From NCBI GenBank assembly GCA_017436865.1, contig JAFSCH010000029.1:1-32803 (forward strand): 32,803 bases of DNA, read 5' to 3'. Below are positions 24,796 to 32,803 of this stretch, one piece after another. The position numbers were made by a program, and so were the translations under genes. The notes under the pieces were generated by a model. That model worked only from the letters and a program-made list of their open reading frames with translations, was not told the origin of the DNA and searched no databases. Source of the stretch: Lachnospiraceae bacterium. Its GTDB lineage: Bacteria > Bacillota > Clostridia > Lachnospirales > Lachnospiraceae. Position 1 is the first letter of the stretch; every line of letters begins with the position of its first letter.

Positions 24796-25544
24796 AAAGA
24801 GTTATGTTGACGGTGGCTTATGATGGTACGGGGTATCATGGATGGCAATTGCAACCAAATGTAATTACAGTGGAATCTGTGTTAAATGAAAAGCTAAGTG
24901 AATTGTTTGGGGAGGAGATACGAGTAATCGGTGCATCGAGAACAGATACTGGAGTGCATGCATTAGGGAATATTGCTGTTTTTGATACGAATGCACGTAT
25001 GCCTGCAGAAAAGGTGTCTTATGCATTGAACCAAAGACTGCCCGAAGATATTCGAATCCAAAAGTCAATAGAAGTGCCCATAGATTTTCATCCAAGACAT
25101 CAAAATAGTAGGAAAACATACGAGTATAAGATATTAAATCGAGAGTTTCCACAACCGATTCAGAGATTATATGCTCATTTTACTTATGTGCCACTTGATA
25201 TAGAAAGAATGCAGAAGGCGGCCGATTATTTCGTTGGAGAACATGATTATAAAAGCTTTTGCAGTGTGAATACTGTAGCAGAGACTACAGTCCGTACCAT
25301 ATATGCTTTAACGGTAGAAAAACAGGATGAAATGATTACTATTCGCGTAACTGGATCGGGGTTCTTATATAATATGGTTCGTATTATTGCAGGAACGCTA
25401 ATGGAGGTTGGAAGAGGAAATCTGGAGCCTGAGAATATACCAGATATCCTGAATGCACTTGATAGAACAAAGGCAGGACCAACAGCACCTGCGTGTGGAT
25501 TAACGTTAGTGAAATATCAGTATGAAGATGAGATGTTATTATAA
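24792..25544 (+). CDS. truA: tRNA pseudouridine synthase A
   Basis: 250 residues. The catalytic Asp52 is in ASRTDTGVHALGN, and the family start YDGTGYHGWQ is at 10-19. It makes pseudouridine at positions 38-40 of tRNA anticodon stems. The ATG at 24792 overlaps the ecfT stop in an ATGA; the frame is open further upstream but only inside ecfT. The ribosome binding site is weak (AGGA), so coupling to ecfT is likely. The ecfA1-ecfA2-ecfT-truA-rplM-rpsI order is shared with Bacillus. Confidence 0.96.
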   Translation: MKRVMLTVAYDGTGYHGWQLQPNVITVESVLNEKLSELFGEEIRVIGASRTDTGVHALGNIAVFDTNARMPAEKVSYALNQRLPEDIRIQKSIEVPIDFHPRHQNSRKTYEYKILNREFPQPIQRLYAHFTYVPLDIERMQKAADYFVGEHDYKSFCSVNTVAETTVRTIYALTVEKQDEMITIRVTGSGFLYNMVRIIAGTLMEVGRGNLEPENIPDILNALDRTKAGPTAPACGLTLVKYQYEDEMLL

Positions 25545-25584
25545 TAAAAGACGGGAAATCTTTACAGAAAAATACAAAAAGATG

Positions 25585-25613
25585 TTGACACGCTAGAAGG
25601 CGTATAATATAAT
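25585..25613 (+). promoter_or_regulatory. Consensus promoter of rplM-rpsI
   Basis: TTGACA (25585-25590), 17 nt, TATAAT (25608-25613), the only perfect sigma-A consensus pair in the window. The transcript should begin near 25620, leaving a leader of about 178 nt. Confidence 0.9.
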
Positions 25614-25619
25614 AATTCA

Positions 25620-25797
25620 ATGTGACAGCGTATGTTTATATGATACCAAAGCCCCGGTGTTATGTAACAAGCGATGTCGGATGTATCTTGGTTGCCTGTG
25701 GATTTAGAAAGTACGGCCGGACATTCCGTAGTGAACGAGTTCAGACAGGAGTACCAGTTATAGGAAAGCCCATGGCTTATAATATGGAGGTAACATA
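25620..25797 (+). ncRNA. Structured rplM leader (candidate L13 leader)
   Basis: GATACCAA (25642-25649) can pair either through GATAC with GTATC (25683-25687) or through ACCAA with TTGGT (25688-25692), two mutually exclusive choices. AAGCC-CAT-GGCTT lies just before the rplM GGAGG. Firmicute rplM leaders are a known autoregulatory RNA class (L13 leader); assignment here rests on position and the visible switchable pairing. Confidence 0.6.
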
Positions 25798-26226
25798 ATG
25801 AAAACATTTATGGCTAGCCCAGCTACAATTGATAGAAAATGGTATGTAGTAGATGCTACAGGAATGACATTAGGACGTTTAGCATCAGAAGTTGCTAAGG
25901 TTTTAAGAGGAAAGAACAAGGCAATCTTTACACCACACATCGATACAGGTGATTATGTAATTGTAATCAACGCTGAGAAGATTACTGTAACAGGTAAGAA
26001 GATGGATCAGAAGATTTATTATCATCATTCAGACTATGTTGGTGGTATGAAAGAAGCAACTTTAAGAGAAAAGTTAAACAAGAAGCCTGAAGAGGTTATT
26101 GAACATGCTGTTAAAGGTATGCTTCCAAAGGGACCTTTAGGAAGAGAAATGTACAAGAAACTTTTCGTATACGCAGGACCAGAGCACAAGCATGCAGCTC
26201 AGAAACCTGAAGTATTGACATTTTAA
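25798..26226 (+). CDS. rplM: 50S ribosomal protein L13
   Basis: 142 residues, full length, with [19 protein letters not shown] and the C-terminal [18 protein letters not shown]. An early 50S assembly protein. GGAGG precedes the ATG by 9 nt. It forms an operon with rpsI 29 nt downstream, driven by the consensus promoter at 25585. Confidence 0.98.
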   Translation: MKTFMASPATIDRKWYVVDATGMTLGRLASEVAKVLRGKNKAIFTPHIDTGDYVIVINAEKITVTGKKMDQKIYYHHSDYVGGMKEATLREKLNKKPEEVIEHAVKGMLPKGPLGREMYKKLFVYAGPEHKHAAQKPEVLTF

Positions 26227-26255
26227 TCAAAGGGACAAAAAAGGAGGATATTAAA

Positions 26256-26660
26256 ATGGCAAAGGCAGCAAATGCTTCAAGATTTTACGGCACAGGTAGA
26301 AGAAAGAAATCTATCGCTAGAGTATATTTAGTACCTGGTACAGGTAACATTACAATTAATAAGAGATCTCTTGACGAGTACTTCGGATTAGAGACATTAA
26401 AGACAATCGTTCGTCAGCCATTAGTAGCAACAGATACAGTAGAGAAATTTGATATTCTTGTTAATGTATGTGGTGGTGGTTATACAGGACAGGCTGGAGC
26501 AATCAGACATGGTATCTCTAGAGCGTTATTACAGGTTGATGGAGAATATAGACCAGTTCTTAAGAAAGCAGGCTTCTTAACTCGTGATCCTCGTATGAAG
26601 GAGAGAAAGAAGTACGGTTTAAAGGCAGCTCGTCGTGCTCCTCAGTTTTCAAAGAGATAA
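26256..26660 (+). CDS. rpsI: 30S ribosomal protein S9
   Basis: 134 residues. [20 protein letters not shown] marks the N-terminus, [19 protein letters not shown] the core and QFSKR the C-terminal tail, whose final Arg reaches the P-site tRNA. AAGGAGG lies upstream. Last gene of the rplM operon, followed by a terminator shared with the convergent cyclase gene. Confidence 0.98.
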   Translation: MAKAANASRFYGTGRRKKSIARVYLVPGTGNITINKRSLDEYFGLETLKTIVRQPLVATDTVEKFDILVNVCGGGYTGQAGAIRHGISRALLQVDGEYRPVLKKAGFLTRDPRMKERKKYGLKAARRAPQFSKR

Positions 26661-26699
26661 TTTCTTTAAATTTTTTAATAAACATAAACAGCAGCTTAA

Positions 26700-26730
26700 A
26701 AATCCCAAAACTTTGTGTTTTGGGGTTTTT
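26700..26730. terminator. Probable bidirectional terminator between rpsI and cyclase gene
   Basis: AAATCCCAAAAC, loop TTTG, then GTTTTGGGG (one T-G wobble) and six T on the plus strand. On the minus strand the same stem is followed by GATTTTTAA, so it can also end the convergent gene at 26752. Confidence 0.85.
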
Positions 26731-26751
26731 TATGCAACGAAAAAGAGAAGC

Positions 26752-28440
26752 CTATCGACCGGCTTCTCCTTTTAGTTCTAATTTCCTCTTATACATTTGT
26801 TCGTCTGCACGTTTCATAGTATCGTGTAAGTTTATATCTGTTGAAGAATTGTAGATTGCAAAACCGGATGAAACTTGCATAGCTGGAGAAGTGTAGCCTT
26901 GTTGTGCAAGCATATGTTCTTCTAATGTAAATTGCAATTCGATAAATTGTTGTTCTGACAAATTTGTTGTGATAACACAGAATTCATCACCGCCGATACG
27001 ATAAATAGTACCCCAAGGAGAAAAAATAGTATGAATAAATTTGCTTGCAGTCACGATATATCGGTCGCCTGCGTCATGTCCTTGGTGGTCATTGAATTCC
27101 TTTAAATTATTTAAATCAAGAATAATAATTCCATGATTTTTGAAATGATATTTCGATTTCTTTTTCATATCTTTTTCAAACTGAGCGCGATTATAAAATT
27201 TCGTCATAGAATCCAAAGAGGCTTCTTCTCGAATGATGGCTGCTTTATGTCCCATTTTAATGAGGTATACAAAATCAAGAAATAAGGAGAAGGTAATGGA
27301 AACAATATAAATCATATCACCAATTCGGCTGTATTTAGCAACATCCGGTGAGTTAGTTGTATAATACCGGAACATATCAATAAGTGATGTTAGAACGATG
27401 ATAAAGGTTCCACATAGTTGAGCAAAGTAAGTGTTTTTCCGTTTATAGCTAAGCAACAGTATGGAATTGTTTTTTTGGTGATATAGAAAAAGAAATACAT
27501 CTACACAGACATAAATTCCACTAAACATAAGAATAGTATGTGTTAGAAAAACAGTATTTGCAAAATCTACAATTCCAAGTATCTGAAGAATAAAGGTACC
27601 AAAAAAATCGAGTAATGATAAAAGTGTTAAAAGGTGAAGGAGTTTATTTTTGCTATCGTGAAAGGAAGTATTAAAAAAATATAAGTAAGTAATAACAGCG
27701 AATTTCAAAGTTAGATAAGAAAGCTGGCTTATAAGTAGTAATCTGGGTAGGAAGAAGGAGTAAGTATTACCTTCTATGGTGCCCCAGACACCTCGCGAGA
27801 TAGCAAACAGGGCAAGCCAGTGTAAACCACGTGCCATATCTCTTTTATTGCGGTAAACAAGGCATAAAATACCAATTAGAAGACCAAACAAAATGACAGT
27901 AAGGCTAATAAATATTCCAGGTGTTTCCTTTTTAAGATAGTTTAAAACGATACTAGCTTGTGTTCCGTAATAAATAGTAGGAATCGTAACGCGATTTTTG
28001 GAATAGCATTGAAATATGTGAATGCTAATTGTTTTTCCATTATCATTTTCGTTTAATGGAATAAAGTTCCACCTATTTCCAGGTGTATTACTATTTGAAT
28101 AACTGGCAGGAAGAAATTCATATATAATTTGGTCATCTAGTAAAACTTGAATCTGCTGCTGAAACGAAAAGAAACCAAGGCAACTACCATTTGTAACGTT
28201 ATCCAATTTTTTTTGAATGTAAATATCCTGCTTGTTGTTTTGAGTGTAAAAAAATGACGGAAGTACATCATAGGACTGCAATTCATTTGCGGTTTCGATG
28301 ACCCAATTTCCGTGATAGATATTGCAGGAGTGCAATCCTTGCCAAAGATTGCTATGTATGTCTGGTATAAATAGGATGGTAAAAATTGAAAATAGAAATA
28401 AAATTAATATCTGAATATAAACAATTTTGCCTTTTTGCAT
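26752..28440 (-). CDS. 7TM sensor diguanylate cyclase (7TMR-DISM/GGDEF type)
   Basis: 562 residues from the preferred start. An N-terminal anchor or signal (about 5-26), an extracytoplasmic domain (about 27-170) with the 7TMR-DISMED2-like ending FIPLNENDNGKTISIHIF, seven helices (about 175-393), then a C-terminal GGDEF domain with MTKFYNR, LDLNNLKEFNDHQGHDAGD and an intact RIGGDEF (GGDEF at 483-487). It should make c-di-GMP in response to an outside signal. The inhibitory I-site RxxD before GGDEF is absent (SPWG). The start is uncertain: ATG 28440 is 13 nt from GGAAAGG and ATG 28452 only 1 nt; a GTG at 28551 has no ribosome binding site. Confidence 0.85.
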   Translation of the reverse strand: MQKGKIVYIQILILFLFSIFTILFIPDIHSNLWQGLHSCNIYHGNWVIETANELQSYDVLPSFFYTQNNKQDIYIQKKLDNVTNGSCLGFFSFQQQIQVLLDDQIIYEFLPASYSNSNTPGNRWNFIPLNENDNGKTISIHIFQCYSKNRVTIPTIYYGTQASIVLNYLKKETPGIFISLTVILFGLLIGILCLVYRNKRDMARGLHWLALFAISRGVWGTIEGNTYSFFLPRLLLISQLSYLTLKFAVITYLYFFNTSFHDSKNKLLHLLTLLSLLDFFGTFILQILGIVDFANTVFLTHTILMFSGIYVCVDVFLFLYHQKNNSILLLSYKRKNTYFAQLCGTFIIVLTSLIDMFRYYTTNSPDVAKYSRIGDMIYIVSITFSLFLDFVYLIKMGHKAAIIREEASLDSMTKFYNRAQFEKDMKKKSKYHFKNHGIIILDLNNLKEFNDHQGHDAGDRYIVTASKFIHTIFSPWGTIYRIGGDEFCVITTNLSEQQFIELQFTLEEHMLAQQGYTSPAMQVSSGFAIYNSSTDINLHDTMKRADEQMYKRKLELKGEAGR

Positions 28441-28736
28441 AATAATACCCATGCCTTTCCGATACCTACAAACTTTGGAGCATAGCTGTAAAGTTGCGTG
28501 TGAAAAAAACGCACTAGATCCTTGTTTGTTAGAAAATGAAGAACTATTCACACATAGATAAATATATTATCTCACAAAAACGAAAAAAAAACCATTAAGA
28601 CAATGAAAAAATATGAATAGGAGAAATCATCTTCCTTATGTTATCTTTGATATGATATACTTAAAATACAGGTGCGAGCGAATTAATAAAAATTTATTGT
28701 ATGCTTAAGTGTGTGGTAGGTGAAAGGGGAAAGCCT

Positions 28737-29033
28737 ATGAATAATTGGGGAGAGATTGTATTAGTAGTATTGGCGCTAGGAATGACAATTTTTATTCAAC
28801 TTCGTGTTTCTAAAATGCGATCGTCGATTTTGGGGTTGATATTGCCTTTTTTGTTTTTGGTAATTTCCTTGTGTATTTTAGGGAATGATTTACAGCGCAT
28901 TAAAAATGGAATGGAGGAAACACTGACAAATATAACAGCGTTTCTGTATTTTGCATGTTATAATATTCCGACAATATTACTGTTATGTATCTATAATTAT
29001 TATCAAAGAGCGAGATTGGTTAAACATAGATAA
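28737..29033 (+). CDS. Hypothetical three-TM membrane protein
   Basis: 98 residues, with hydrophobic stretches at about 4-22, 29-50 and 64-86 and a basic C-terminal tail (YYQRARLVKHR). No family recognised. AAAGGGG (28723-28729) with 7-nt spacing supports the ATG at 28737. The stop lies 19 nt before the SDR gene, whose ribosome binding site follows at once, so the two are probably co-transcribed. No convincing promoter was found in the 185-nt gap to the divergent cyclase gene. Confidence 0.65.
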   Translation: MNNWGEIVLVVLALGMTIFIQLRVSKMRSSILGLILPFLFLVISLCILGNDLQRIKNGMEETLTNITAFLYFACYNIPTILLLCIYNYYQRARLVKHR

Positions 29034-29052
29034 AGATTGGGAGGTGTGGTAT

Positions 29053-29775
29053 ATGGAGAGAAAAAAGGCTCTGATTACAGGAGCGTCGCGAGGAATTGGA
29101 AAAGCTATAGCACAGGCTTTTGCGAGGTCAGGGTATGATTTGTATCTAACCTGTCATACGAATATTGCACTATTAGAGGAAATAGGAAGAGAGTTGGAAA
29201 AAGAGTATCAAGTATCTTGCAAATGTTATTGTTTCCCCATCAGTGAGGAAAAGTCTGTGATAGAAATGTATCAAAGCATCGGGACATTAGATGTCTTGGT
29301 AAACAATGCAGGGATTTCTTATATAGGCTTGCTTGCAGATATGTCTTATGGTGATTGGAAGAAAATTATAGATACGAATTTGGGTGGTTGTTTTTTGACT
29401 TGTCGTTATGCAGTTCCGGGTATGGTTAGCAGGAAAAAGGGAAAAATAATTAATATTTCTTCGGTGTGGGGAAGGGTAGGAGCTTCCATGGAAGTTGCTT
29501 ATTCAGCATCCAAAGGAGGAATCAATGCATTTACGAAGGCGCTTGCTAAGGAATTGGGACCAAGTAATATACAAGTAAATGCGATTGCATGTGGTATCAT
29601 AGATACGGATATGAATAAATGCTTTGATGAAGAAGAATTAGGGGTATTAATACAGGAGATTCCTATGGATCGTTTAGGAAAACCGCAGGAGGTAGCAAAT
29701 CTTGTATTGCAACTTTGTGAAGGTAATGAATATCTGACAGGTCAGGTTATTACATTGGATGGCGGATGGTTATAA
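29053..29775 (+). CDS. Short-chain dehydrogenase/reductase, FabG- or YmfI-like
   Basis: 240 residues. Cofactor motif TGASRGIG (9-16), NNAG (84-87), catalytic Ser (INISS, ~136-137), Tyr150 and Lys154 (YSASK). The segment INISSVWGRVGASMEVAYSA resembles what I recall of YmfI, which reduces the aminopentanone group on elongation factor P, more than typical FabG. No fatty-acid genes are nearby, which weakens a FabG role. From memory of the family, not a search. GGGAGGTG supports the ATG. trxB follows after 12 nt. Confidence 0.75.
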   Translation: MERKKALITGASRGIGKAIAQAFARSGYDLYLTCHTNIALLEEIGRELEKEYQVSCKCYCFPISEEKSVIEMYQSIGTLDVLVNNAGISYIGLLADMSYGDWKKIIDTNLGGCFLTCRYAVPGMVSRKKGKIINISSVWGRVGASMEVAYSASKGGINAFTKALAKELGPSNIQVNAIACGIIDTDMNKCFDEEELGVLIQEIPMDRLGKPQEVANLVLQLCEGNEYLTGQVITLDGGWL

Positions 29776-29787
29776 GGAGAGATAAAA

Positions 29788-30693
29788 ATGTATGATTTAT
29801 TGATAATAGGTTCGGGACCAGCTGGATTAGGAGCTGCAATATATGGAGTTCGAGCAGGTCTTAATCTTGCTGTAATAGACAGAAGTCCGATTAGTGGAGG
29901 ACAAGTACTTACGACTTATGAAGTAGATAATTATCTTGGATTACCGGGAATAAGTGGAAGTGATATGAGTGAGCGCTTTCGTGAGCATGCGGATAAGTTA
30001 GGTGTTCCTTTTCTAATGGCAGAGGTAGAGTCTGTTGAGGATTGTGGAGAGAAAAAGCTTGTTCATACCGATGAGGGGGATTACGAAGCAAATGCGGTGA
30101 TTTTGGCAACAGGTGCAACGCATGCCATGCTTGGTGTAGAAGGTGAAATGAAGCTTGCAGGTATGGGAGTTTCGTATTGTGCAACTTGTGATGGCGCCTT
30201 TTTTAGGGGGAGAACAGTAGCGGTTATAGGTGGAGGAGATGTAGCAGTAGAGGATGCTATTTTTTTGGCAGGACTTTGTAAAAAGGTGTATCTTGTTCAT
30301 AGAAGAGAGGCGCTGAGAGCTGCTGAGAGTCTTCAAAGGAAGCTGAGATCTATGGCCAATATAGAAATAGTATGGAACAGTGAAGTGACCCAAATCCAAG
30401 GTGAGGATATGGTAGAAGCAATTGTAGTATATAATAATCAAACCAAAGAATCACATAGCTTGGATGTAATGGGGGTGTTTATAGCAGTGGGAGTTATTCC
30501 AAATACAGAAATGTTCAAAGGATTTGTGAATATGGATGAGAAGGGGTACATTCTTGCAGATGAAACCTGCACTACATCTGTTCCTGGAATTTTTGCGGCA
30601 GGAGATATTCGTAAAAAAGCATTGAGGCAGATTATTACGGCAGTTGCAGATGGCGCTAATGCTGTAAATTCGGTACAGTCTTATCTTATATAA
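29788..30693 (+). CDS. trxB: Thioredoxin-disulfide reductase
   Basis: 301 residues, typical of the low-molecular-weight form. FAD motif IIGSGPAGLGAA (6-17), redox CATC (131-134), NAD(P)-binding GGGDVAVE (148-155) and HRREALRA, the pattern for NADPH preference, plus C-terminal FAAGDIRKKALRQI for FAD. It reduces thioredoxin in the cytosol. AAGGAG overlaps the SDR stop. No thioredoxin gene is adjacent. A ferredoxin- or flavin-linked relative is possible but the HRRxxxR motif argues for NADPH. Confidence 0.93.
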   Translation: MYDLLIIGSGPAGLGAAIYGVRAGLNLAVIDRSPISGGQVLTTYEVDNYLGLPGISGSDMSERFREHADKLGVPFLMAEVESVEDCGEKKLVHTDEGDYEANAVILATGATHAMLGVEGEMKLAGMGVSYCATCDGAFFRGRTVAVIGGGDVAVEDAIFLAGLCKKVYLVHRREALRAAESLQRKLRSMANIEIVWNSEVTQIQGEDMVEAIVVYNNQTKESHSLDVMGVFIAVGVIPNTEMFKGFVNMDEKGYILADETCTTSVPGIFAAGDIRKKALRQIITAVADGANAVNSVQSYLI

Positions 30694-30770
30694 ATAAGGT
30701 TTTCGTAATAATATACAAAAAAGTTAACATAATTTTGGTACCGATGGTAAAAAATAGATAACAACTGTTC

Positions 30771-30799
30771 TTGACATTTGTTTTTGAATGTGATAATTT
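30771..30799 (+). promoter_or_regulatory. Promoter of the NlpC/P60 gene
   Basis: TTGACA (30771-30776), 17 nt, TAATTT (30794-30799); an alternative -10 is GATAAT at 15 nt. A hairpin TTTATTAC (30797-30804) / GTAATAAA (30811-30818) lies at the expected 5' end of the mRNA. Confidence 0.45.
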
Positions 30800-30849
30800 A
30801 TTACTCGGGTGTAATAAAATCGTAACAAATCACACTTCAAGGAGAAAAT

Positions 30850-32241
30850 ATGAAAAAGAACAGCTTAAGAATTGCAGCGTGTGCTTTTGCTGGAACCTTA
30901 GCTCTTTCCGGATATCATACTTCCTTACAAGCGAGGATAGCTACACCATCCTTAGTACCGGCAGCCGGTATTGCAGTAGTTCTTGAAGAAAGAGCTACCA
31001 TTCAGGATTTGACACAGGAAGTGATTCAAAATATAGCGTATTTGGAAAGTGTTTCAGGTATTCAACCGAATATTGTTATTGCATCAGAAAAGGTTGCTAA
31101 GGCAGAAACGCCGGCAGTAGATGATAGTAATGATAAAAAGAAAAACGTTGAATTAAGAACCAGCGCAGGCTTTTCAGTATCAGAGCTTTCTACAAAGGGA
31201 ACAGCATCAGATATAGAAGGGGAAAAGGCACAGGCAGAAGAGACAGAAGAAACAACCGTAGAAGAGAAAACTACAGAAGAAGAACAGGATTTTAGCAGTT
31301 TAGTTATTGCTCAGGTAAATAATTACGTAAATGTAAGAAGTATGCCGAGTGAAGAAGGTGAAATTGTTGGAAAGCTTTATGATGATTCTGTGGGAGAATA
31401 CATAGAAGAAAAAGACGGATGGTATAAAATTGTATCCGGAAAATGTGAAGGCTATGTAAAGGCAGAGTATTGTGTGACAGGTGATGCAGCACAGAAACTT
31501 GCCAAGGAAATAGGAACAACCTATGCTGTTGTTAATACAACAACATTAAAAGTAAGAAAAGAAGCAAGTACGGAATCGGCAGTGCTTGGTCTTGTACCAA
31601 TTGAAGAAGAGCTTGTTGTAAAGGAAGAGCTTGATGGATGGGTTAAGATTGAGATTGAAGAAGGCGATGGTTATGTTTCTAGAGATTATGTGAATTTGAG
31701 AACAGATTTTGTACATGCTGAATCTAAGGAAGAAGAGGAAGCAAGGTTAGCAGAGGAAGCGCGTGAACGTGAAGCGGCTAGAGCAGCAGCACAAGCAGCA
31801 GAAGCGGCTAGGGCAGAAAAACTTGTACAGAAGCAACAACAAAATCAGGCAGCTGTCGAAGCGGCACAGAGCACAGTTGGGGCAGCGCAAGGAAGTGAGA
31901 TTGGTAAGGCAGTAGCTGATTATGCGTTACAGTTTGTTGGCAATCCATATGTATATGGAGGAACCAGTTTGACAAATGGAACAGACTGTTCGGGATTTGT
32001 TATGAGTGTATATGCGAACTTTGGAGTAGGCTTACCACATTCTTCATCAGCTCAGAGAAGCAAAGGTTATGAAGTGGGTGGTATTGCGAATGCACAGCCT
32101 GGTGATATCGTATGCTATTCTGGCCATGTTGGAATTTATATTGGTAATGGTCAGATTGTACACGCAAGTTCAGCCAAAACAGGTATTAAGATATCGACGG
32201 CAACCTATAAAAATATTTTAGCGGTAAGAAGAATATTCTAA
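30850..32241 (+). CDS. Secreted cell-wall hydrolase: two SH3b domains plus NlpC/P60
   Basis: 463 residues. Sec signal peptide (1-28, cleavage near LQA), a mixed region (30-150) with an acidic Glu/Thr stretch at ~128-147, SH3b-type domains at ~151-209 (NVRSMPSEEGEIVGKLYD) and ~225-284 (KVRKEASTESAVLGL), an Ala/Glu/Arg-rich helix (292-345), and a C-terminal NlpC/P60 peptidase (352-463) with Cys380 (TDCSGF), His426 (GHVGIY) and His438 (VHAS). Probably a gamma-D-Glu-diamino acid endopeptidase acting on peptidoglycan. AAGGAG before the ATG; own promoter and terminator. Confidence 0.92.
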   Translation: MKKNSLRIAACAFAGTLALSGYHTSLQARIATPSLVPAAGIAVVLEERATIQDLTQEVIQNIAYLESVSGIQPNIVIASEKVAKAETPAVDDSNDKKKNVELRTSAGFSVSELSTKGTASDIEGEKAQAEETEETTVEEKTTEEEQDFSSLVIAQVNNYVNVRSMPSEEGEIVGKLYDDSVGEYIEEKDGWYKIVSGKCEGYVKAEYCVTGDAAQKLAKEIGTTYAVVNTTTLKVRKEASTESAVLGLVPIEEELVVKEELDGWVKIEIEEGDGYVSRDYVNLRTDFVHAESKEEEEARLAEEAREREAARAAAQAAEAARAEKLVQKQQQNQAAVEAAQSTVGAAQGSEIGKAVADYALQFVGNPYVYGGTSLTNGTDCSGFVMSVYANFGVGLPHSSSAQRSKGYEVGGIANAQPGDIVCYSGHVGIYIGNGQIVHASSAKTGIKISTATYKNILAVRRIF

Positions 32242-32262
32242 CATAAGGTATATAGTATTAAG

Positions 32263-32296
32263 AGAAGGGATATCATATTGATATCTCTTCTTTATT
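32263..32296 (+). terminator. Terminator-like hairpin after the NlpC/P60 gene
   Basis: AGAAGGGATATCA (32263-32275), loop TAT, TGATATCTCTTCT (32279-32291), 13 bp with one G-T. It is followed by TTATTTG, a broken T-run. Confidence 0.7.
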
Positions 32297-32404
32297 TGTC
32301 TAACATTATCAATATTTATGCAGACAGAATGTAATCGACAATATGCACAAAAAACATGGAGAATAGAAAAGGAATAATACAGTCATTTTTTATATGTTCA
32401 CAAG

Positions 32405-32476
32405 ATATCCACACCTTTGAGGCGTGAAAAAAGTCTTAATATTGACTTATACACTGAGTTATCCACATTATCCACA
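32405..32476 (+). promoter_or_regulatory. DnaA-box cluster upstream of hpf
   Basis: ATATCCACA (32405-32413, one mismatch) and two perfect TTATCCACA boxes directly joined (32459-32467, 32468-32476), plus a weak inverted TTGTGGAAG at 32495. The rest of 32297-32650 is AT-rich without a gene; a TTGACA at 32573 has no matching -10. Confidence 0.5.
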
Positions 32477-32650
32477 GAGTTTAGGGTGTTTTAGTTGTGG
32501 AAGATAGAGAGTGAAAAACAAACAACTGTTTTGTTCATATACTATAAAACATACAAAAAAAGGAAAAAGTCGTTGACAACAATAATGTCGCAAAAGAAAT
32601 AAGAGGGCTAATAATAATTCTTAAAAAATAATATATTGTTGTAAAAAATA

Positions 32651-32678
32651 TTGAAAAAATCAGATAATATGTTATAAT
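32651..32678 (+). promoter_or_regulatory. Promoter of hpf
   Basis: TTGAAA (32651-32656), 16 nt, TATAAT (32673-32678), about 35 nt before the ATG. Confidence 0.6.
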
Positions 32679-32712
32679 CATTATACAATATGAACGAAGG
32701 GATGTGTACATC

Positions 32713-32803
32713 ATGAAATTTATTATCAGCGGAAAGAACATCGACGTTACACCAGGTTTAAAGGCAGCAGTAGAAGACAAAATCGGCAAGCTGGAAAAAT
32801 ATT
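32713..32803 (+). CDS. hpf: Ribosome hibernation promoting factor (5' part)
   Basis: Only the first 30 codons lie in the window. They read MKFIISGKNIDVTPGLKAAV then EDKIGKLEKY, the canonical N-terminus of HPF/YfiA, which binds the 30S subunit and silences or dimerises ribosomes in stationary phase. AAGGGATG (32697-32704) precedes the ATG. Whether it is the long form with the C-terminal dimerisation domain cannot be seen. Confidence 0.92.
   Translation, partial: MKFIISGKNIDVTPGLKAAVEDKIGKLEKY

Noticed and set aside
28441-28551. 37-residue extension of the cyclase from a GTG at 28551
   Set aside because: No ribosome binding site, and it would put a Cys/Ser-rich stretch ahead of a clear signal anchor.
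30797-30818. c-di-AMP (ydaO-type) riboswitch before the NlpC/P60 gene
   Set aside because: These riboswitches often precede cell-wall hydrolases, but the leader here is only about 50 nt with one short hairpin, far too small.
32405-32476. Chromosomal origin of replication
   Set aside because: No dnaA, dnaN or other origin genes and too few boxes; a regulatory or titration site is more economical.
32573-32601. TTGACA at 32573 as the hpf promoter
   Set aside because: No acceptable -10 at 16-18 nt; TTGAAA/TATAAT at 32651-32678 fits better.

Overview
The window is a low-GC Firmicute chromosome segment, most likely from a clostridial Lachnospiraceae-type organism. The evidence is AT-rich intergenic DNA, strong AAGGAGG-type ribosome binding sites, a zinc-type S14, an adenylate kinase with a four-Cys lid, a zinc-free S4 encoded inside the alpha operon, and the order rplQ - ecfA1/ecfA2/ecfT - truA - rplM - rpsI. 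The family-level placement is inferred from protein style, not from a search.

Layout. 1-3,805 is a flank with two small membrane-protein units, a zinc-ribbon membrane protein and a convergent RNA-type methyltransferase. 3,806-20,970 is the S10-spc-alpha cluster: a strong promoter and structured leader, then rpsJ-rplC-rplD-rplW-rplB-rpsS-rplV-rpsC-rplP-rpmC-rpsQ-rplN-rplX-rplE-rpsZ-rpsH-rplF-rplR-rpsE-rpmD-rplO-secY, a probable terminator, adk-map-KOW protein-infA, a second strong promoter, and rpmJ-rpsM-rpsK-rpsD-rpoA-rplQ. 20,971-22,161 holds dispersed repeats around a J-domain gene. 22,162-25,544 encodes the ECF vitamin/metal transporter module and truA. 25,545-26,731 is rplM-rpsI with its own consensus promoter and leader. 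26,752-32,803 holds a 7TM diguanylate cyclase (minus strand), a small membrane protein, a short-chain reductase, thioredoxin reductase, a secreted SH3/NlpC-P60 cell-wall hydrolase and the start of hpf.

The core genes are ordinary. The unusual content lies between them. First, a family of ~93-bp two-hairpin elements (two abutting copies at 646-832, one at 20,971-21,064, one plus a deleted remnant at 21,834-21,957) always lies just 3' of an intrinsic terminator. It comes in two versions whose second stems differ completely in sequence but keep pairing and position. Second, several gaps in the ribosomal operons hold strong RNA folds: a 275-nt rpsJ leader with a possible 37-codon upstream ORF, a three-way junction between rpsH and rplF, a run of hairpins between rpmJ and rpsM, a 16-bp hairpin between rpsD and rpoA, and folded leaders before rplQ and rplM. 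Third, two perfect DnaA boxes abut upstream of hpf. No tRNA, rRNA, CRISPR array or transposase was seen. All structures were read by eye and not computed.
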